DNA of 39,492 nt from JABDGR01 sp035546135 (GCA_035546135.1 DASZWY010000205.1:1-39492), one strand, 5' to 3'. Shown: positions 15,935 to 24,791, counted from the stretch's first letter. The notes: generated from the letters alone by a model not told the origin. Numbers and translations are program-made.

Positions 15935-16534
15935 ATGACCATGGCTGTCGTGAAGTGCCCAAAATGCCAGTCCCCCCTGGAACCCGGGTTGTTCAATACG
16001 GGGGTTTTACAGCCTTGCGGCTCCTGCCAGACGCCCGTGCAGGCGGAGGTGTTCCCCGCGCTGCTGCGCACCATCGCGCCGGGCGCGGAGGGCGAGCAGG
16101 TGATGCTCGAGGGCGAAGCGAGCTGCTTTTACCACCCCGTAAAAAAAGCCGTGCGCCCATGCGATGCCTGCGGCCGCTTTTTGTGCGCGCTGTGCGACTG
16201 CGAGCTGCACGGCCAGCATTATTGCCCGTCCTGCCTCGAGGCCGGCCGCAAAAAGGGGAAAATCAAAAACCTCGAAAATCGCCGCGTGCTGTATGACAGC
16301 CTGGCCCTGCGGCTGGCCCTCTATCCCTGGCTGTTCATCATCACCTATATTTTCAGCATTTTTGCCGCGCCCGCCGCGCTCTTCATCGCCATCCGCTATT
16401 GGAACGCCCCGCGCAGCCTCGTTCACCGCACCAAAACCCGGCTGGTGTTTGCCGTCATTCTGTCCGTCCTGCAAATCGCCTTCTGGATTTTTGTCGGCGT
16501 CATGCTCTTTACCCGGGGGGCCAACGATGTCTGA
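15935..16534 (+). CDS. Double zinc-finger membrane protein (zinc ribbon plus B-box-like)
   Basis: 199 residues. An N-terminal zinc ribbon uses C8, C11, C28 and C31. A second module has C64-x2-H67-x8-C76-x2-C79-x4-C84-x2-C87, then H92, H95, C97 and C100, a B-box-like cross-brace. Two hydrophobic segments follow (about 124-152 and 167-191). The protein is thus cytosolic zinc modules tethered to the membrane. The same C-x2-H-x8-C-x2-C-x4-C-x2-C spacing recurs in the protein at 17220-17531. No catalytic residues are visible, so binding is the likely role. An alternative start is ATG 15941. Its last 8 bases overlap the next gene. Confidence 0.75.
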   Translation: MTMAVVKCPKCQSPLEPGLFNTGVLQPCGSCQTPVQAEVFPALLRTIAPGAEGEQVMLEGEASCFYHPVKKAVRPCDACGRFLCALCDCELHGQHYCPSCLEAGRKKGKIKNLENRRVLYDSLALRLALYPWLFIITYIFSIFAAPAALFIAIRYWNAPRSLVHRTKTRLVFAVILSVLQIAFWIFVGVMLFTRGANDV

Positions 16535-17189
16535 GAAAGAATACACCCGGCTGACTCGCGCTCGCCGCCGCTTGGGCGAAGGCGTCCTGACTGTTTCCGC
16601 CAGTTTCGCGTCCCTGTGGCTGGGCCGCGACCATCTGCTGTGCATTGACGGGACGGGCTTTTCGGAGGAGTACAAACGCTTTTATTTTCGCGACATTCAG
16701 GCATTCACGCTGCGCCGGACGAGCCGGCGCCTGGTCATCGCGCTGCTGCTCGGGGTGCCGCTGGCTTTGCTGTTGCTCATGGCCGCCGCCAATCTTGGTT
16801 CCACCGGCGACGAAACCGGCTTTTGGGTTTGCACCTGCTTGGCGGTGATTTTCGGCGTTCCCTTCCTCTACAACCTTTTCGCCGGGCCGTCCGTGCGCTG
16901 CTACCTGCAAACCGCCGTGCAGACGGAGGAATTGCCGCCCCTCAACCGCCTGCGCCGCGCGAACAAAGTCATCAACCGCCTGCGCCCGCTCATCGCCCAG
17001 GCCCAGGGGGAAATTTCGCGCGAGGAATTGCCGCAGCGCGTGGCCGAAGTCCAGGCGGCGGCTGCCGCCGAGGCCGCCGCCAGCACCCGGGCGCAAAACT
17101 ATGTGGCCCCTTCCGTTTCGCCGTCTTTGTCCGCGCCTTCGCCCCTGGTTGACACCCCGCCGCCCGGCGAGGTGCCGCCGGTCTTGTAG
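16527..17189 (+). CDS. Membrane protein with PH-like N-terminal domain
   Basis: 220 residues from ATG 16527, overlapping the previous gene by 8 bases. Residues ~25-70 (LWLGRDHLLCID, then EEYKRFYFRDIQAFTLRRTSRR) look like the strands of a bacterial PH-like domain, where YKRFYFRDIQ is the usual central strand. Two membrane segments follow at about 72-90 and 100-120. The C-terminal third contains LNRLRRANKVINRLRPLIAQ and an alanine-rich helix (AAAAEAAAS), ending in a proline/serine tail. The function is unknown; position in a tight operon with MoxR-associated membrane proteins suggests a structural part of that complex. Confidence 0.65.
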   Translation: MSEKEYTRLTRARRRLGEGVLTVSASFASLWLGRDHLLCIDGTGFSEEYKRFYFRDIQAFTLRRTSRRLVIALLLGVPLALLLLMAAANLGSTGDETGFWVCTCLAVIFGVPFLYNLFAGPSVRCYLQTAVQTEELPPLNRLRRANKVINRLRPLIAQAQGEISREELPQRVAEVQAAAAAEAAASTRAQNYVAPSVSPSLSAPSPLVDTPPPGEVPPVL

Positions 17190-17219
17190 CGCCGGGCCTT
17201 GCCTCGATTTCTTCTTCCC

Positions 17220-17531
17220 ATGTCCAGCCTGCTTCACCAGCGTTGTTTCAACCACGCCTCGCGCGAGGCGGTGGCGCGCTGTCCGTCCTGCGGGCATTTT
17301 TTCTGCCGCGAGTGCATCACCGAGCACGACGACCGCGTGATTTGCGCGGCCTGCCTCGTGAAAATCACCCAGGCCGCGCCCGCCCGGCGCCGGGTGCTGG
17401 CGGCGCTGCGCCGCGGGGCCTGCGCCGCGCTCGGCGTGCTGGTGGCCTGGTTTTTCTTTTACGCCCTCGCCCAGGTCTTGTTGCAAACCCCCACGCCCAC
17501 GCACAGTTCCGCGACCTACCAGTCGCGCTAG
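17220..17531 (+). CDS. B-box-like zinc-finger protein with C-terminal membrane anchor
   Basis: 103 residues from ATG 17220. The zinc module is C9-x2-H12-x8-C21-x2-C24-x4-C29-x2-C32-x3-H36-x5-C42-x2-C45, a B-box-type arrangement. A single hydrophobic helix at about 69-90 (CAALGVLVAWFFFYALAQVLL) anchors it. The first half of the finger has the same spacing as the second finger of the 15935-16534 protein, so these are related modules. It ends 6 bases before the DUF4129 gene. Similar small B-box domains precede rhomboid or DUF domains in other bacteria; here the domain stands alone. Confidence 0.72.
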   Translation: MSSLLHQRCFNHASREAVARCPSCGHFFCRECITEHDDRVICAACLVKITQAAPARRRVLAALRRGACAALGVLVAWFFFYALAQVLLQTPTPTHSSATYQSR

Positions 17532-17537
17532 TTTCCG

Positions 17538-19295
17538 ATGAAGCCGCCCCAGCCCCTTTCGCGCCGCGCGCCGGACCTCCGGGCGATGGACCTCGTCGAG
17601 GAGGCCACGCACGCCCTGCGGGCGGCGCCGGCGGCGACGCTGGCGGCTTATTTCGCCGGAACGCTGCCGTTTGTGCTGGCGATGGTTTACTTCTGGGCCG
17701 ACATGAGCCTGAGCCCGTTTGCCCGCAGCCACGATGCGGAGGCCGCGCTGGGTCTCGCCGGCCTCTATGTCTGGATGAAATTCTGGCACAATGTTTTTGC
17801 CCGGCGCATCTGGGCGCAGATTTCCGCCACGCCGCCCGTGCCATGGAGCCTCGGCCGCGTCCGCCGGGTGGTGGTGACCCAGGCCGCGTTGCAACCCTTG
17901 GGCCTGCTGCTGCTGGTGCCGCCACTGCTGATGGTTTGGGTGAACCAAGGCGGCGCGGGCGGCCTCCTGGCGTTGTTCCCGCAGTTGTTGCTGCTGACAA
18001 TTTTATTTTTGCTGCTGGCCACCGTCCTGATTTTTGCCGTGCCGGTGGCTTTTTTTCAAAACCTCGGCGTGCTGGACGCCGGGGACGCGCAGCCGCTGGC
18101 CGAACTCGTCCAGCGCGCCGGCCTGCTGGCGGGCTTGTGGAAACGCCAAAACATCACCGCGCTGATGTTTCTCACGCTGTTCGCGTTTTTTGTGTTCCTG
18201 AACTGGATGACATTTTTCATCCTGGTTCCCTATCTTGGGCACATGCTGCTCGGCATCGAGTCGTCCTTCACCCGCGCCGGTTTTTCCAGCATGATGAATT
18301 CGACCGCGCTGGCGGCCATGGTGGGCCTGACGTACCTGTGCGTGGACCCGTTGCTCAAGACCGTGTTCGTGCTGCGTTGTTTTTACGGCGAGGCCCGCCA
18401 TTCGGGCGAGGACCTCAAGGCCCGCCTGAAAATCATCGCGGCGTCCCGGGCCGCGGCCGTGCTCTTGCTCGGCGCACTCTTGCTGGCCCCGCCGAATCTG
18501 CGCGCCGCGGATGCCCCGCCGCCCGCGGCTCCGCCCCCCGCGGCTTCGCCGGGCGTCCCGCCCGACGAACTGGACCACACCATCAACGACGTGATTCACC
18601 AGGACAAATACGCCTGGCGCCTTCCCGGCGAAGAAAAAACCGGCGACGAGGCCAATCAAAGTTTCCTCACCCGGTTTCTGGCTTCCATCCGCGAGATGAT
18701 CCACAACTGGGCGGTGAAATTTCGCGACTGGCTGGACGACCTTCTCGACCGGCTGCGGCCGCATCCCCGCCTGGGCGGGGTGGCGGCGGGCTTGGGGATG
18801 GGCGGCATCACCCTGTCGCAAGCGTTGATTTTCACGCTGGCCGCGCTGGTGTTGTGCGTGCTGGGCATTTTTCTTTACCGTTATTTCCGCAACCGCCGCG
18901 GCAAAAACAAGGTCGTCCAGCTTCAGCCGCTCGCCGCCGCGCCGGATTTGGCGGATGAGAACACCGGCGCCGAGGCGTTGCCGGAGGACGGCTGGACGAA
19001 GCTTGCGCGCGAATTGCTGGCGCGGGGCGAATACCGGCTGGCCCTGCGGGCCTTTTATCTCGCGTCGTTGGCCGGGCTGGCCGCGCGCAACCTCATCAGC
19101 CTCGCCAAATTCAAATCCAACCGCGACTACGAGCGCGAATTGCGCCGCCGCGGCCACGCCTTTCCCCAAATGCCGCCGGTGTTTGCCGAGGTCGTCGGCA
19201 CCTTCGAGCGCGTGTGGTACGGCCTGCACGATGCCAGCCCGGAAATGGTCTCCGCCTTCAGCGCGCAGGTGGACAAGCTCCGGAGGGCCGAATGA
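17538..19295 (+). CDS. Multipass membrane protein with C-terminal DUF4129 domain
   Basis: 585 residues. Several hydrophobic segments lie in 35-300; a long proline/alanine-rich loop (about 325-345) and a helical region with IREMIHNWAVKFRDWLDDLLDRL precede one more membrane helix near 430-450. The C-terminal ~110 residues (DGWTKLARELLARGEYRLALRAFYLASLAGLAARNLI, then FERVWYGLHDAS) are DUF4129, the domain also found after transglutaminase cores. DUF4129 proteins are regular partners of MoxR-DUF58 operons. There is no transglutaminase domain in this operon. The stop codon overlaps the next start as ATGA (19292-19295). Confidence 0.82.
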   Translation: MKPPQPLSRRAPDLRAMDLVEEATHALRAAPAATLAAYFAGTLPFVLAMVYFWADMSLSPFARSHDAEAALGLAGLYVWMKFWHNVFARRIWAQISATPPVPWSLGRVRRVVVTQAALQPLGLLLLVPPLLMVWVNQGGAGGLLALFPQLLLLTILFLLLATVLIFAVPVAFFQNLGVLDAGDAQPLAELVQRAGLLAGLWKRQNITALMFLTLFAFFVFLNWMTFFILVPYLGHMLLGIESSFTRAGFSSMMNSTALAAMVGLTYLCVDPLLKTVFVLRCFYGEARHSGEDLKARLKIIAASRAAAVLLLGALLLAPPNLRAADAPPPAAPPPAASPGVPPDELDHTINDVIHQDKYAWRLPGEEKTGDEANQSFLTRFLASIREMIHNWAVKFRDWLDDLLDRLRPHPRLGGVAAGLGMGGITLSQALIFTLAALVLCVLGIFLYRYFRNRRGKNKVVQLQPLAAAPDLADENTGAEALPEDGWTKLARELLARGEYRLALRAFYLASLAGLAARNLISLAKFKSNRDYERELRRRGHAFPQMPPVFAEVVGTFERVWYGLHDASPEMVSAFSAQVDKLRRAE

Positions 19296-20629
19296 AGCGC
19301 GCATTGCCGCTGGTGCTGCTCGTCTTAGGCGCGCTGGTATTTGCGCTCGGCTTGGCGTGGATGCTCGAGGTGCGTCTCGAGCGCGGCGACACCTACCCTC
19401 CGTCCTCCTCCCTGCGCAGCGACCCGCTGGGCACGATGGCGCTGTATGAAAGCCTTTATCGTCTGCCGTCCTACACCGTGGCGCGCGATTTCGGCTTCAC
19501 CAACCAGCTTCCCGGCGGGGCCGGCACCGCCTATCTCCACCTTGGCGGCGACTGGCAAAGCTGGGAGTCGCTCCCCGCCGATTTGTTTGGCGAAATCGAG
19601 GCCTTTTTGAGCCGCGGTGGTCGCCTCGTCGTCGTTTTCAGCCCGGTGGTCAATGGCCGCACTTATGACCGGGTGGTAAAAGCCCAGCAGGCCGCCGACG
19701 ACAAAAAAAATCCGCCCGATTCGAAAAATCCACCGACGGCAAAAAAACCGGAAGGCACCGGCGGCCAGGGCGCGCCCGAGAAGCCCGCGGTGAAAAAACC
19801 GACGAGCCCCGACGACCGCGATGATGACGAAGCGCCCACCGTTTCGCTCAAGGATAAATGGGGCGTGAATTTCGACTTTGACGATTTGCCCGCCGACGAC
19901 AAGGACCCCGTCGTCGAGGTGAGAAACGTTTCCGGGCTCGCGTTGCCGGCGCAGCTCGACTGGCGCAGCGGCCTGCATTTTAAGGAGCTCGATCCGGCGT
20001 GGCGCGCCGTCTATTCGCGCGGCCAGGACCCGGTGGTCATCGAGCGGCGCTTTGGCGCGGGCACCATGGTGATGTCCACCGACGGCTATTTTCTGAGCAA
20101 CGAGGCGCTGCGCAAGGAACGCCATGCCGATTTGCTCGCATGGCTCCTCGGTTCCGCGCACCACATTGTATTTGACGAGGCGCACTTCGGCATCGTCGAG
20201 ATGCCCGGCGTGGCCGGCCTCATCCGGCGCTACCGGCTCACCGCGCTCGTCGGGTCTTTTATTGTGATCGCGCTGCTCTTTATCTGGAAAAACAGCTCGA
20301 GCCTGGTGCCGGCGCACGCTGGGGACTCCCGCGAAGATTTTGTGCAGGGCCGCGCTTCGTCCGTCGGGTTTGTCAATCTGCTGCGCCGCAACGTTCCCCC
20401 CGCGGATTTGCTGCCCACCTGCCTCGCCGAATGGAAAAAGTCTTCGGCCTCGGGCCGTCCGGGAGTCAAGCTGGCCGAGGTGCAGGCCGTCGTTGACGAG
20501 CAACTCGCCCAACCCGCGCGCCAGCGCGACGCCGCCCAGGCCTACCGACAAATCGTCGCCATCCTGAAACGCCCCGCTTTTTCCACCACCGCTCCGCCAA
20601 CCCCGCCGAAAATATCCGCTTCGCCATGA
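19292..20629 (+). CDS. DUF4350 domain membrane protein
   Basis: 445 residues. An N-terminal hydrophobic segment (4-25) leads into an extracytoplasmic domain containing SLRSDPLGTMALYESL (residues 45-60) and FLSRGGRLVVVFSP, the DUF4350 hallmarks of a periplasmic GATase-like fold. A lysine/proline-rich linker (about 155-190) is followed by RRFGAGTMVMSTDGYFLSNEAL and HHIVFDEAHFG. A second membrane helix near 320-335 leads to a cytosolic tail. It is one of the few genes in the window with a clear Shine-Dalgarno: GGAGGG at 19282-19287, 4 bases before the ATG. Overlaps by ATGA at both ends place it in a translationally coupled chain. Confidence 0.85.
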   Translation: MKRALPLVLLVLGALVFALGLAWMLEVRLERGDTYPPSSSLRSDPLGTMALYESLYRLPSYTVARDFGFTNQLPGGAGTAYLHLGGDWQSWESLPADLFGEIEAFLSRGGRLVVVFSPVVNGRTYDRVVKAQQAADDKKNPPDSKNPPTAKKPEGTGGQGAPEKPAVKKPTSPDDRDDDEAPTVSLKDKWGVNFDFDDLPADDKDPVVEVRNVSGLALPAQLDWRSGLHFKELDPAWRAVYSRGQDPVVIERRFGAGTMVMSTDGYFLSNEALRKERHADLLAWLLGSAHHIVFDEAHFGIVEMPGVAGLIRRYRLTALVGSFIVIALLFIWKNSSSLVPAHAGDSREDFVQGRASSVGFVNLLRRNVPPADLLPTCLAEWKKSSASGRPGVKLAEVQAVVDEQLAQPARQRDAAQAYRQIVAILKRPAFSTTAPPTPPKISASP

Positions 20630-21585
20630 ACCACACCCACATCCTCGAAGTCCTCGCCCGTGCCCGCTCGGAGACCGCCAAGGTCATCATCGGCCAGCAG
20701 GACGTCATCGACAAGGCCCTCATCGTCATCTTCACCAGCAACCACGCGCTCATCGAGGGCGTGCCCGGCGTGGCGAAAACCCTCCTGGTGCGCACGCTCG
20801 CCCATGTGCTTGGCTGCGATTTCGCGCGCATCCAGTTCACCCCCGACCTCATGCCCGCCGACATCACCGGCACCAGCATCTACAATCTCCAGCGCAACGA
20901 ATTTTCCGTCGCGAAAGGCCCCGTGTTCACCTCGTTCCTGCTTGCGGACGAAATCAACCGCGCGCCGGCAAAAACGCAGTCGGCCCTGCTTCAGGCTATG
21001 CAGGAGCGCGTCGTCACCATTGACCGCGACACCTACCCGTTGCCGGCGGATTTCACCGTCTTCGCCACGCAAAACCCCATCGAATACGAAGGCACCTACC
21101 CGCTGCCCGAGGCGCAGAAGGACCGCTTCATGCTCAAAATCACCATGACTTCGCCCGAGCGCGAGGATGAGCTGGCCCTCGCCAAGCGCACCATGACGCG
21201 CGAGGCGCCGGAAGCCGTGCTCGCCCAGGGCGCCGTGCAGCCGGTCATCCGCCGCGAAGACCTGGCCGAATTGCGCGCGCAACTCGGCGTGGTGGCGCTG
21301 CGCGAGGAATTGCTGGCCTACCTGGTCGATGTCGTGCGCGCCACGCGCCGCCATGAAAGCGTGCTCGTCGGCGCCGGGCCGCGCGCGACGCAATCGCTCA
21401 TCATGGCCGCCCGCGCCTCCGCCGCGCTGGCCGGGCGCGATTTCGTCACGCCCGACGACATCAAGACCATGGCCACGCCGGTGCTCGAACACCGCCTCAT
21501 CCTGCGCCCCGAATTTGAAATCGAGGGCCTCGGCATCCCCGAGGTCATCCAGCAAATTTTGCAACAAATCGCCGTGCCGCGATGA
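20626..21585 (+). CDS. MoxR-family AAA+ ATPase
   Basis: 319 residues, full length. Walker A is GVPGVAKT (45-52), Walker B LLADEIN (105-111), and FATQNPIEYEGTYPLPEAQ holds sensor 1 (N150). R167 in KDRF follows the conserved PLPEAQ. The lid domain has PDDIKTMATPVLEHR. MoxR ATPases act as chaperones that remodel or mature protein complexes, usually with a DUF58/VWA partner encoded next door, as here. It starts within the previous stop (ATGA, 20626-20629) and ends within the next start (21582-21585), so subunit amounts are probably coupled. Confidence 0.95.
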   Translation: MNHTHILEVLARARSETAKVIIGQQDVIDKALIVIFTSNHALIEGVPGVAKTLLVRTLAHVLGCDFARIQFTPDLMPADITGTSIYNLQRNEFSVAKGPVFTSFLLADEINRAPAKTQSALLQAMQERVVTIDRDTYPLPADFTVFATQNPIEYEGTYPLPEAQKDRFMLKITMTSPEREDELALAKRTMTREAPEAVLAQGAVQPVIRREDLAELRAQLGVVALREELLAYLVDVVRATRRHESVLVGAGPRATQSLIMAARASAALAGRDFVTPDDIKTMATPVLEHRLILRPEFEIEGLGIPEVIQQILQQIAVPR

Positions 21586-22922
21586 TCGTCCCGCGCAACC
21601 AATTGCTGATCTGGACGGCGCTGATCGCGCCGCCCTTTGCGCTGCTGGGCGCGACCGGCTCCGCGGGCGCGGCGCTCGCGGTGGTGGCGGTGGGCGCGCT
21701 CGGGGTGGCCGCCATCGCGGACGCCGTGCGGACGCGCCACCGGCTCGACGGCGTGAGCGTGGTCCTGCCGCCCATCGCGCGCATGTCCAAGGACCGCGAC
21801 GCGAAAATTGACCTGCAGGTGCGCAATGCACACCCGGGCTCCCGCCGGTTGCGCATCGGCCTGGCCTGGCCGGCGGACATCGGGTCGCCGCACGAGACCA
21901 TGGAGGTGATGTTGCCGGAGAACGCCGCGGCCGCGCATTTTTCCTGGCCTTGCCGCCCGCGCCAGCGCGGCAGCTACCCGCTCAACGCCGTCTATCTGGA
22001 AGTGGATTCGCCGCTCGGATTTTGGAGCCTCCGCCGCACCCTGCCTGCGCGCGGGGAAATCCGCGTTTATCCCAACCTCATCGAAGAGCGCCGCAAGCTT
22101 TCCGCGCTGTTCCTCAACCGCGGCGCCTATGGCACGCACGCGCAGCGCCACGTCGGCAAGGGCCACGAATTTGAAAAACTGCGCGAATACGTCGCGGGCG
22201 ACGGCTACGACGACATTCATTGGAAAACCACCGCCAAGCGCGGCCGGCCGGTGACGAAAGTTTTCCAGGTCGAGCGCACGCAGGAGGTCTATGTCGCGAT
22301 TGACATTTCCCGCTTGTCCGCCCGGCCCGTGCCACGCGGGGAGGACGCGCCCCCCGCGCCCGCGCTCGAACAATACCTCACCGCCGCGCTCGCGCTGGGG
22401 CTCGCCGCCGAGCAGCAGGGCGATTTGTTCGGGCTGCTCGTGTTTGGTGACAAGGTCGGCAAGTTCGTGCGCGCGCGCAACGGCGCCGCCCACTACAATG
22501 CCTGCCGCGATTCGCTTTATACGCTCCAGCCGCAGCTCGTTTCACCGGATTTTGACGAAGTCTGCACCTTCATCCGCCTGCGGATGCGCCGCCGCACGCT
22601 GCTGGTGTTTATCACCGCACTCGACAATCCCGAACTCGCCGCGGGCTTCGTCAAGAACGTGGATTTAATCCGCCGCCAGCACCTGGTGTTGGTCAACATG
22701 CTCCAGCCGCCGGGTGTCGCGCCGTTGTTTTCCAGCGACGACGTGGCCGCGGCGGACGACCTCTACCAGCGCCTCGGCGGACACCTCGCCTGGCAGGAAT
22801 TGCGCGAGCTGGAAAAAGTCCTGCAGCGCCGCGGCGTGCATTTTTCGCTGCTCAAGAACGAACGCTTCAGCGCCGACCTCGTGTCCCAATACCTCCGCGT
22901 CAAACAAAGGCAATTGCTGTGA
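21582..22922 (+). CDS. DUF58 (VWA-like) protein, MoxR partner
   Basis: 446 residues. Two hydrophobic segments lie near the N-terminus (about 8-45). The DUF58 signature GDGYDDIHWKTTAKRG is at about 206-221, followed by KVFQVERTQEVYVAIDISR. The latter begins a VWA-like fold, with a metal-site motif reduced to D-x-S (DIS). DUF58 proteins contact MoxR and are thought to present the substrate or form a membrane-bound adaptor. The gene overlaps MoxR by 4 bases and the SpoIIM-like gene by GTGA (22919-22922). Confidence 0.92.
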   Translation: MIVPRNQLLIWTALIAPPFALLGATGSAGAALAVVAVGALGVAAIADAVRTRHRLDGVSVVLPPIARMSKDRDAKIDLQVRNAHPGSRRLRIGLAWPADIGSPHETMEVMLPENAAAAHFSWPCRPRQRGSYPLNAVYLEVDSPLGFWSLRRTLPARGEIRVYPNLIEERRKLSALFLNRGAYGTHAQRHVGKGHEFEKLREYVAGDGYDDIHWKTTAKRGRPVTKVFQVERTQEVYVAIDISRLSARPVPRGEDAPPAPALEQYLTAALALGLAAEQQGDLFGLLVFGDKVGKFVRARNGAAHYNACRDSLYTLQPQLVSPDFDEVCTFIRLRMRRRTLLVFITALDNPELAAGFVKNVDLIRRQHLVLVNMLQPPGVAPLFSSDDVAAADDLYQRLGGHLAWQELRELEKVLQRRGVHFSLLKNERFSADLVSQYLRVKQRQLL

Positions 22923-23929
22923 TTATTGACCTTGAGCGATTCCTGAACCAGGAGCGGTCCGCGTGGGCCGAACTGGAGGCCATGCTGGACCGGCTCGAGG
23001 CCGAGCCGGGGGAGCGGTTGTCCCTGCATCAATTGCGGCACTTCCATGAGCTCTATGAACGCGCCTCGGCGGCGCTGGCGAAAATCACCACGTTTTCCGC
23101 CGAACCGCAGACGCGCCGCTACCTCGAAATCCTGGTGGCGCGCGCCTACGCGGAAATCCACGAGACCCGCGGCCGCCGCCAGCGTTTCCGCTTTTACGAC
23201 TGGCTGTCGCGCGAGTTGCCGCAGACCTTTCGCCGGAACGTGCGCGCGTTCTGGTTGTCGCTGGCCATCACGATGGTCGGCTGCCTGTTCGGCGGCCTGG
23301 CCATCGGACTGGACCCTGACTCCAAGCCGGTGCTCATGCCCTTTGCGGGGTTGATGCAGGACCCCGCCAAGCGCGTCGCCCAGGAGGAAAAGGCCGACCA
23401 TCCCAAAATCGAGGGCAACAAGGCGCCGTTTGCCGCCGAGTTGATGACGCACAACATCAAGGTGAGCATCCTGACGCTGGCGCTGGGCATGACCTTCGGC
23501 CTCGGCACCATCATCATGCTTTTCTACAACGGCGTCATTCTGGGCGCGGTCGCGGTGGATTACCTGCGCGCGGGTCAGGCGAAATTTTTGTTCGGCTGGC
23601 TGCTGCCGCATGGCGCCATCGAAATACCGTCCATCCTCATCGCCGGGCAGGCCGGGTTGTTGCTGGCCGGCGCCTTGATCGGCTGGGGCCGGCGCGTCCC
23701 GCTGGCGCAGCGGCTGCGGGAAATTTCCCGCGAATTGCTCACGCTCATCGGCGGGTTTTCGCTCCTGCTGGTCTGGGCGGGCTTCGTCGAGTCCTTCCTC
23801 TCCCAATATCACGAACCGGTGCTGCCCTACGCCGTGAAAATTGCGTTTGGTCTTTTTGAACTCGGGTTGCTGACGCTCTTTCTCGCCAAATCAGGTTCGA
23901 AGCCCGTGCCTGCCGCCCCGCCGCCATGA
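22919..23929 (+). CDS. SpoIIM-like (stage II sporulation M) membrane protein
   Basis: 336 residues, GTG start at 22919 overlapping the DUF58 stop. A helical cytosolic N-terminus (IIDLERFLNQERSAWAELEAMLDRLE) is followed by YDWLSRELPQTFRRNVRAFWLS and about five membrane segments. FYNGVILGAVAVDYL and FGWLLPHGAIEIPSILIAGQAGLLLAG are the defining family pieces. SpoIIM in Bacillus is part of a peptidoglycan-remodelling complex, but homologues are widespread in non-spore-formers beside MoxR and RDD genes, so sporulation is not implied. It overlaps the next gene by ATGA (23926-23929). Confidence 0.9.
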   Translation: MIIDLERFLNQERSAWAELEAMLDRLEAEPGERLSLHQLRHFHELYERASAALAKITTFSAEPQTRRYLEILVARAYAEIHETRGRRQRFRFYDWLSRELPQTFRRNVRAFWLSLAITMVGCLFGGLAIGLDPDSKPVLMPFAGLMQDPAKRVAQEEKADHPKIEGNKAPFAAELMTHNIKVSILTLALGMTFGLGTIIMLFYNGVILGAVAVDYLRAGQAKFLFGWLLPHGAIEIPSILIAGQAGLLLAGALIGWGRRVPLAQRLREISRELLTLIGGFSLLLVWAGFVESFLSQYHEPVLPYAVKIAFGLFELGLLTLFLAKSGSKPVPAAPPP

Positions 23930-24726
23930 GCGCCCGCCAGCAGCTTCATATTCGCACGCCCGAAGGCATCGTTTTTTCCCAGACGCTGGCCGGGCCGGTC
24001 GCGCGCGCGGTGGCGTGGATCGTGGATGTTCTCACCATCGGCGCCGCCATTTCCCTGCTGCAGACCATTTTGATGGCGTTCGACGCCCTCAGCCCCGGCA
24101 TCGGCCTGACGCTGTTCGTCCTCGCGTATTTCATCGTTTCCCTCGGCTATTTTATTTTTTTGGAATGGCGGTTGCGCGGGCAGACGCTGGGCAAACGCCT
24201 GTTGCGCCTGCGGGTGGTGGACGCCGAGGGCATGCGCCTGCAGTTCAACCAGATTGTCATTCGCAATCTGCTGCGCTTTGTGGACGATTTGCCGTTGTTG
24301 TATTTTCTCGGCGGCCTGGTCTGCTGGTTCAACGGTCGGAGCCAGCGCTTGGGCGACATTGCCGCGAACACCGTGGTAATTCGGCTGTCCCAGGTCGGCC
24401 AGCCCGACTTGAGCCAGTTGCTGGCTGGCAAATTCAATTCCCTGCGGCTTTATCCCCACCTGGCTGCGCGGCTGCGCCAGCAGGTCGGCCCGGCGGAGGC
24501 GGCGGTCGCCCTGCAGGCCATCATGCGGCGCGACGAATTCAACCCCGTGGCCCGGGTTTTGCTCTTTGGCGAGCTGGCCCGGCATTTTGCCGCCAAGGTG
24601 GAGTTTCCCGCCGACGCGACCGAAGGCCAGGCGGACGAGCAATACATCCGCAATGTGGTGGATGTGGTTTATCGTCCGCGAGTTGAGACGGGCACAGCCC
24701 GGGCTAACGCAAGCATGATGAGTTAA
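23926..24726 (+). CDS. RDD family membrane protein, operon terminal
   Basis: 266 residues. RDD helices start at PVARAVAWIVDVLTIGAAISLL (R and D conserved) and include EWRLRGQTLGKRLLRLRVVD and LRFVDDLPLLYFLGG, near 84-135. The closing landmark SQRLGDIAANTVVIRL is typical. A ~110-residue cytosolic C-terminal tail (YPHLAARLRQQVGPAEAAVALQ) follows the membrane part and is absent from the zinc-ribbon RDD genes at the operon head. It has no zinc ribbon. It closes the MoxR operon. Confidence 0.9.
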   Translation: MSARQQLHIRTPEGIVFSQTLAGPVARAVAWIVDVLTIGAAISLLQTILMAFDALSPGIGLTLFVLAYFIVSLGYFIFLEWRLRGQTLGKRLLRLRVVDAEGMRLQFNQIVIRNLLRFVDDLPLLYFLGGLVCWFNGRSQRLGDIAANTVVIRLSQVGQPDLSQLLAGKFNSLRLYPHLAARLRQQVGPAEAAVALQAIMRRDEFNPVARVLLFGELARHFAAKVEFPADATEGQADEQYIRNVVDVVYRPRVETGTARANASMMS

Positions 24727-24760
24727 GAAAAATGAGGTAACGCCGATGAATGGGCTACAA

Positions 24761-24791
24761 GGTAATCCCTTGCCTTTTTAAGGGAAATACC
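24761..24791 (+). promoter_or_regulatory. AT-rich hairpin between MoxR operon and cyclase gene
   Basis: GGTA (24761-24764) pairs with TACC (24788-24791), and TCCCTT (24766-24771) with AAGGGA (24780-24785), around the loop GCCTTTTT. It ends 15 bases before the cyclase ATG. It may end the MoxR operon transcript or act as a leader hairpin for the cyclase. No T-tract follows it, so a classical terminator is doubtful. Confidence 0.4.

Noticed and set aside
17243..18958. 571-codon plus-strand frame overlapping the B-box and DUF4129 genes
   Set aside because: Arginine/proline/glycine-rich composition and no domain; the overlapping frames carry zinc-finger and DUF4129 features.
22919..23929. Evidence for sporulation from the SpoIIM-like gene
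   Set aside because: SpoIIM homologues are common next to MoxR and RDD genes in non-sporulating bacteria; no other sporulation gene is present.
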